Shown piece by piece: positions 59,529-64,000 of a DNA stretch of 64,000 bases (positions within the stretch are counted from its first letter, which is position 1; every line of letters begins with the position of its first letter). This DNA is from Nymphaea colorata (lineage: Eukaryota > Streptophyta > Magnoliopsida > Nymphaeales > Nymphaeaceae), in contig NC_045142.1 in the NCBI RefSeq assembly GCF_008831285.2, positions 17,053,354 to 17,117,353 on the forward strand, read 5' to 3'. The notes under the pieces were generated by a model. The model saw only the letters and a list, made by a program, of their open reading frames with translations. It had not been told where the DNA came from and made no database searches. Both the position numbers and the translations under genes were made by a program.

Positions 59529-59909
59529 GTGGTCTCACTATATATTAGTTCCATTCGCATGAAGAACTGGACATCACTTGTTAAACGATCGCATGACATT
59601 TTCAATTTGCGATCAAAATTTGAAATGATTGATGAGATGCAAGTGTGAATGGCAAGAAATAATTTATGGAAACCATTATTATATCTTATCAAGTAATCTA
59701 AGGATCCCTATTAATATGAAGCAAGAAATAAATGGATTTCTTGGATGAAGGCCATCACACATGTTAATGGTTGCATAGACAGACCCTGAGGTCATAAACA
59801 TATTTGGTTTGCTTGGCCTTTTACATTAGTAAGTCCTCTATTGCTAAAGTTTATCTTTCATTGTTGATTTTAAGGAGATAAATTATTTAAAATTTATATA
59901 AGGGAAACA

Positions 59910-59950
<41 letters not shown>

Positions 59951-62900
59951 ATTATGCTACATATAAAATAGGTTTTTAAAGATTGACATGCGACCCTTGG
60001 AATCTAGCCATATAACTGAATCAAAAATATTTTACTTGCATAATAAGCTCTAGAGTCTTTGGTGTATTATTGTAAACCAACTCAAATTATTTCTTTCTTT
60101 TCCTTTATGTAGACTAAACAAACATAGTTTGAACAATTCTTTTTCTTTCTATTCAAACAAGCTTTTATAACAATTTGTTTCATTCTAGTTTCTTTCCTCT
60201 CCATTTCTACCCAAATCCTTTCTTTCCCTTTCCAATCTTTTCCTTTTATCCTACTATCTCTCCATCCAAACAGGTGCTATAATAGGTCAACGAAAAATAT
60301 ATTTAACAATTGGGATTGTGTTGCCTAAAGCCTCTCTAAGAGCCAGCACATTTGAAATGACCTTATATAAGAAGTTACAAGGGGAAATAGGTTGCTACTG
60401 GTGTACACTTGTAGCTCCTTCTATCTTGAGAATCAGAACAATCACAGTGTTGTTAAACTTCTTCACCATTCATCTTATTCCCAAGAAAACTTCAACCATC
60501 TTGATTATGTAATGACTGGTTACTCCTTGGTACTGTTGAAAAAGGGACCTGAAGGATCCACTATGTCCTGAAGCGCTCTCGGCTTTTAAACTAAAGTTGC
60601 ATACTTCAGTTCTTTTGTTAAAACGGATCTAAGGATTTGTCATACTCATCTCCCTTTTCCACTCGCCCACCTTAATACACAGACTTAGAGGTGGAATAGA
60701 AAGGCTCAAACCAATGGTAGATTGTGCTTCCCATGGCAATATGGTGGCCATCGAAGACAGGAATTATTAATACCATGGCAACAAGAAAAATCCAAATCTG
60801 TTGAATCAAAAGCAATTGACAGTCTAATTTATATGATTCAACATGTGCTAAATATGACTCTTCAAGCAGAAGAACAAGTTTCTGCAACTTTTCGTCCTTT
60901 TCTATGAAGGAAGTCTCTCACGTATATCACTGACTTCAACACAAAGCAGCATCACCACAAAAGCATATAGAAAACACATATGCTAATGAAACCACATCTG
61001 AAACATACCCTGCCTTGATCGACCAGCTTCCCTTCCCTATTTTAAAGCTATTCACAGCACCGACACCATGGTCCTCATGAATCTTCATGGTTGCCGATCG
61101 TCACTAGCAAATGCCAGAAGGAATTCCATCTTTCTGTATGCTCTCTCTCCCCCTCTCCCTAGACGTGCATAAGAACTCAAAACGCGTGGAGCTGTCACCT
61201 TATTTCTTTCTTCCACCACACTTCACTTTTAGTGGTGAAGAAGTCAAAAAAGAGGGGAACCACCCTATTGAATAGAAAAAAATAATTTACATTGATAAGA
61301 CTTTTCTCAATATTTTTTGTTATAAAAGTGATAGCACGGTCATTGAAAATTATATATATATATATTATGTTAGTGTGTGTATATAACTAATAATAGATAA
61401 TGAAAATACATATCACTTTTTTCTCTTTATTTTTCTCCTAACTATCTATCAAGTTAGATCAGACAACAATGATTAGATGGCTGAATAACTCTAAAAAGTC
61501 AGTTCACCATTCAATATATATATATATAGACACACACACACACACACACACTGTTTTGATCACAAACAAAAACCAACAGACCTCTTACATTATATACACA
61601 CACACACACACTACTTCGATCACAAACAAAAACCAACAGACCTCATATATTTGTGTTAAAAAGTGTTCTGAACAAAATATGAATCTACTAATGTCATCAT
61701 TATAAACACTAATTTAATCTAAACAATGTTTAAGTTCAAATTACTTTTATAAAAAAAATATTTTTTCAACTATTAAAATTTTAATGTTATAAGTGCCATT
61801 CCTTTTTTAATTATTATGGTATATTAATAAAATAAAAAATAACTAACTTAATGTATGTTTACTACCAAATATATTTTAAGATAGTGCTAAATTATGAAGA
61901 AGAGGAATTTTAATAGGCCCGTCTTCTGTCCCTTACTTAAGTGGTATGTTATTTATATATACATATATATATGCACATGCACACACATGAGAGAGAGAGA
62001 GAGAGTTGGTATTAAATAAAACTAAAAACACCCAAAGAGTAATGGATGCTACAGTACAACTTAAAAAAAAAAAGATGAAACAAATAAAAATAGAAGCAAC
62101 CGAGAAGAAGAGAGGAACCAGTCCGACTACGAGAAATCCCTCAGGATAGCTAAAAGCTCCATTCTTAGGGTTTGCAATAAGTGGTGAAAAACGAAACGAG
62201 CTTTAGGAAAGAAGACTTAATTGGGAATGATCCAAATCTTCCACCAGAAAATACAAAACCATGTATGCCAACTTCAAATACAGATGGCACATGGATCTAC
62301 AACTTCAGTTTAAAGGAATTAGACACTTTCCTCTTGTTGAAAAATCTAGCACAGCTCTATGTTACAGAAATTTCCTAATAGCCATCGGTTAGCAAACTAA
62401 CCAAAATATCTTGATTGCCACGTTATTTTCTCCAGAAACCCCAAAGGAGGATTTGGTGAGGCATATGAAAGGGATACATGGGCTCTACTATATCAACTAA
62501 ATCGAAGACAAACAAGGCCACCACCACCAACAATCAAATTCTCTCAGCCAACTAAATTGAAGACAAGCAAGGCCAGAAGAAAGACAAAGAATGTATTGTC
62601 GTTTTGTTGCTGTTCTTAATTTGTACTTTGGTGTTTTCTTGTCATCTATTTTACACTTTTTTTTTTCATTTTACAAGTGAAAATTGGTTTGAATCAACCT
62701 ATTTGAATTGTACCAGTTTGTTCTCGGCCCGATATTTCATGATTTTATCATCCAGATAGCACTAGCTTTGATAGTCATACTTGAAAAGACCTCAATACTT
62801 GGTCCGTTTCTTGTGAAGTTACATCATGTTTTGCATGTCTCCATTTATTTTGTAGCTCTAAAACAATTAATGACGTCGACTTTTCTCTATATGCCACAGC

Positions 62901-63149
62901 TTTCTTAAACTCCAAATCTGTCAACCCTAAAAGGTCGCTGCTCTTTCCTATCAAGCTGTAGCTGGATGTCCCCAGCATGGGTTTTCCGTGAGTTCTCAAA
63001 TGCAACAACCTAGCAACGTCTTCTAGGTGATTGTCACCTCGAATCCATCAAAAGATGCATTTGCAATTATCAAATACAACTTTTACAGCAGTTTTTATTG
63101 ATACAAAATAACCATTCAAGCACAAAAATAGCTGCCCGATTTCAATGTA

Positions 63150-63158
63150 CACACACAC

Positions 63159-63197
<39 letters not shown>

Positions 63198-63200
63198 TAT

Positions 63201-63234
<34 letters not shown>
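63150..63234. repeat. CA/TA compound microsatellite
   Basis: A short CA run and two TA runs split by tacata words. Copy A has mostly CA here. Confidence 0.9.
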
Positions 63235-63698
63235 GCTGCACACCTTAATTAGGTCGTCATGCCACACACCTTAATTAGGTCAATGATGCATCACTCAGAT
63301 GCTTTGAGGCGTTCTTCTAGGTGATGCACAGAGACCTCTTGCAGGTGTGCACCTCTAACAACACTTGTTTAGGCTACTTGTCAAAGAAAGAAAAATCTGA
63401 CAGAAGAATATTCCATGCATGACTCTTTCGCAGTCCACTTCTTCCGTTTATCTTTCCAACTTAAGAGCTGTTTCAGAATAAAAAAAAAAAATCAGGCCAA
63501 ATGAGAGAGAGTGATGACAGTTGCTCATGATGAGAGCAATGAGTGGAGAGAATTCAGCTGAGTTCGGGTGGACATGGGCCAACACGAACAGATTTGCATT
63601 AATAAAACAGTTGTAGCGAAAAGGAGAGTGTCTGGTCCAAGAGGGTACTCTATATAGAGAAGATATATCTTGTAAGAAAAAGATGACTAAGAAGATTG

Positions 63699-63699
<1 letters not shown>

Positions 63700-63791
<92 letters not shown>
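63700..63791. repeat. very long TA microsatellite
   Basis: About 46 uninterrupted TA units. The matching place in copy A (48479-48504) has about 12 interrupted units. Confidence 0.95.
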
Positions 63792-63793
<2 letters not shown>

Positions 63794-64000
63794 TGTAGAA
63801 ACGGGTTGTCAAAACAGGTTATATGTAAAAAAATTGTGTATATGCGTACATAATGACCAAAATATCCCTGTTTATAGTAGAAAAGGAACATTTTAAAAGG
63901 GTAAAAAAAGGTTATGAAAAAATTGAAAAGTCTAAAATAGACATCCTATGATACTGTATACTTGTGGATCCACAGAAGTGTGCAGCAACTCGATCTCATA

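Larger units (their letters stand above)
58571..64000 (+). repeat. segmental duplication, copy B (continues past the window)
   Basis: Direct copy of 42945-48760, about 15.6 kb away. The similarity runs to the last base of the window, so the right border is unseen. Length changes fall mainly in microsatellites and in a ~280-base deletion near 60670. Confidence 0.85.

Overview
This is a plant nuclear window. It is AT-rich, carries long AT, CT and CA microsatellites, and holds Ty1-copia, L1-type LINE, tRNA-derived SINE, hAT-like MITE and foldback remnants. It has one intron-containing UDP-glycosyltransferase gene with a plant PSPG box and a nepenthesin/CDR1-type aspartic protease locus. I cannot tell the species or order from the sequence; 'angiosperm' is as far as it supports. 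There is one 100-base assembly gap (39481-39580).

Two single-copy-type loci stand out, both on the minus strand. The first is a UGT83A1-like glycosyltransferase in two exons (21966-21480 and 20608-19719; 458 residues; intact by eye). The second is an intronless aspartic protease (37505-36146), broken by a 7-base tandem duplication next to its first active site and carrying Asn where the first catalytic Asp should be. Each has a relic elsewhere in the window: a UGT exon-2 pseudogene (31672-30820) and the last ~57 codons of a protease (15434-15265).

Layout. 1-7350: featureless AT-rich DNA, then repeat unit S (1985-3990), a GC-rich non-autonomous element (about 4097-5302) and repeat unit T (about 5480-7350). 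7355-8848: compound foldback element. 9000-11000: copia RNase H debris. 11020-13740: further S/T material. 13885-15434: SINE, minisatellites and protease relic. 16300-19000: MITEs and a second SINE. 19025-22040: UGT gene. 23870-29830: LINE debris, then a decayed copia element between two ~1.5-kb direct repeats. 29960-33720: UGT pseudogene cut by a second copia element. 34855-39010: SINE, protease locus and an orphan copy of the protease upstream region. 39880-42650: sequence E and unit T. 42680-49130: LINE fragment and segmental-duplication copy A. 50012-54189: a third copia element (LTR, PBS, gag, protease, integrase; no RT). 54190-57350: S/T again. 58571-64000: duplication copy B, running off the window.

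The genes do not form an operon-like unit or an evident pathway. The real organisation is historical: a few host sequences (S, T, E, the UGT and the protease flank) were copied several times in direct orientation and then broken up by transposons. I found no convincing new enzymatic system. The most unusual structures are the double-hairpin foldback whose loops resemble the protease upstream region, the S-T repeat array, and the mirrored order T-E-protease-UGT / UGT-protease-E-T.
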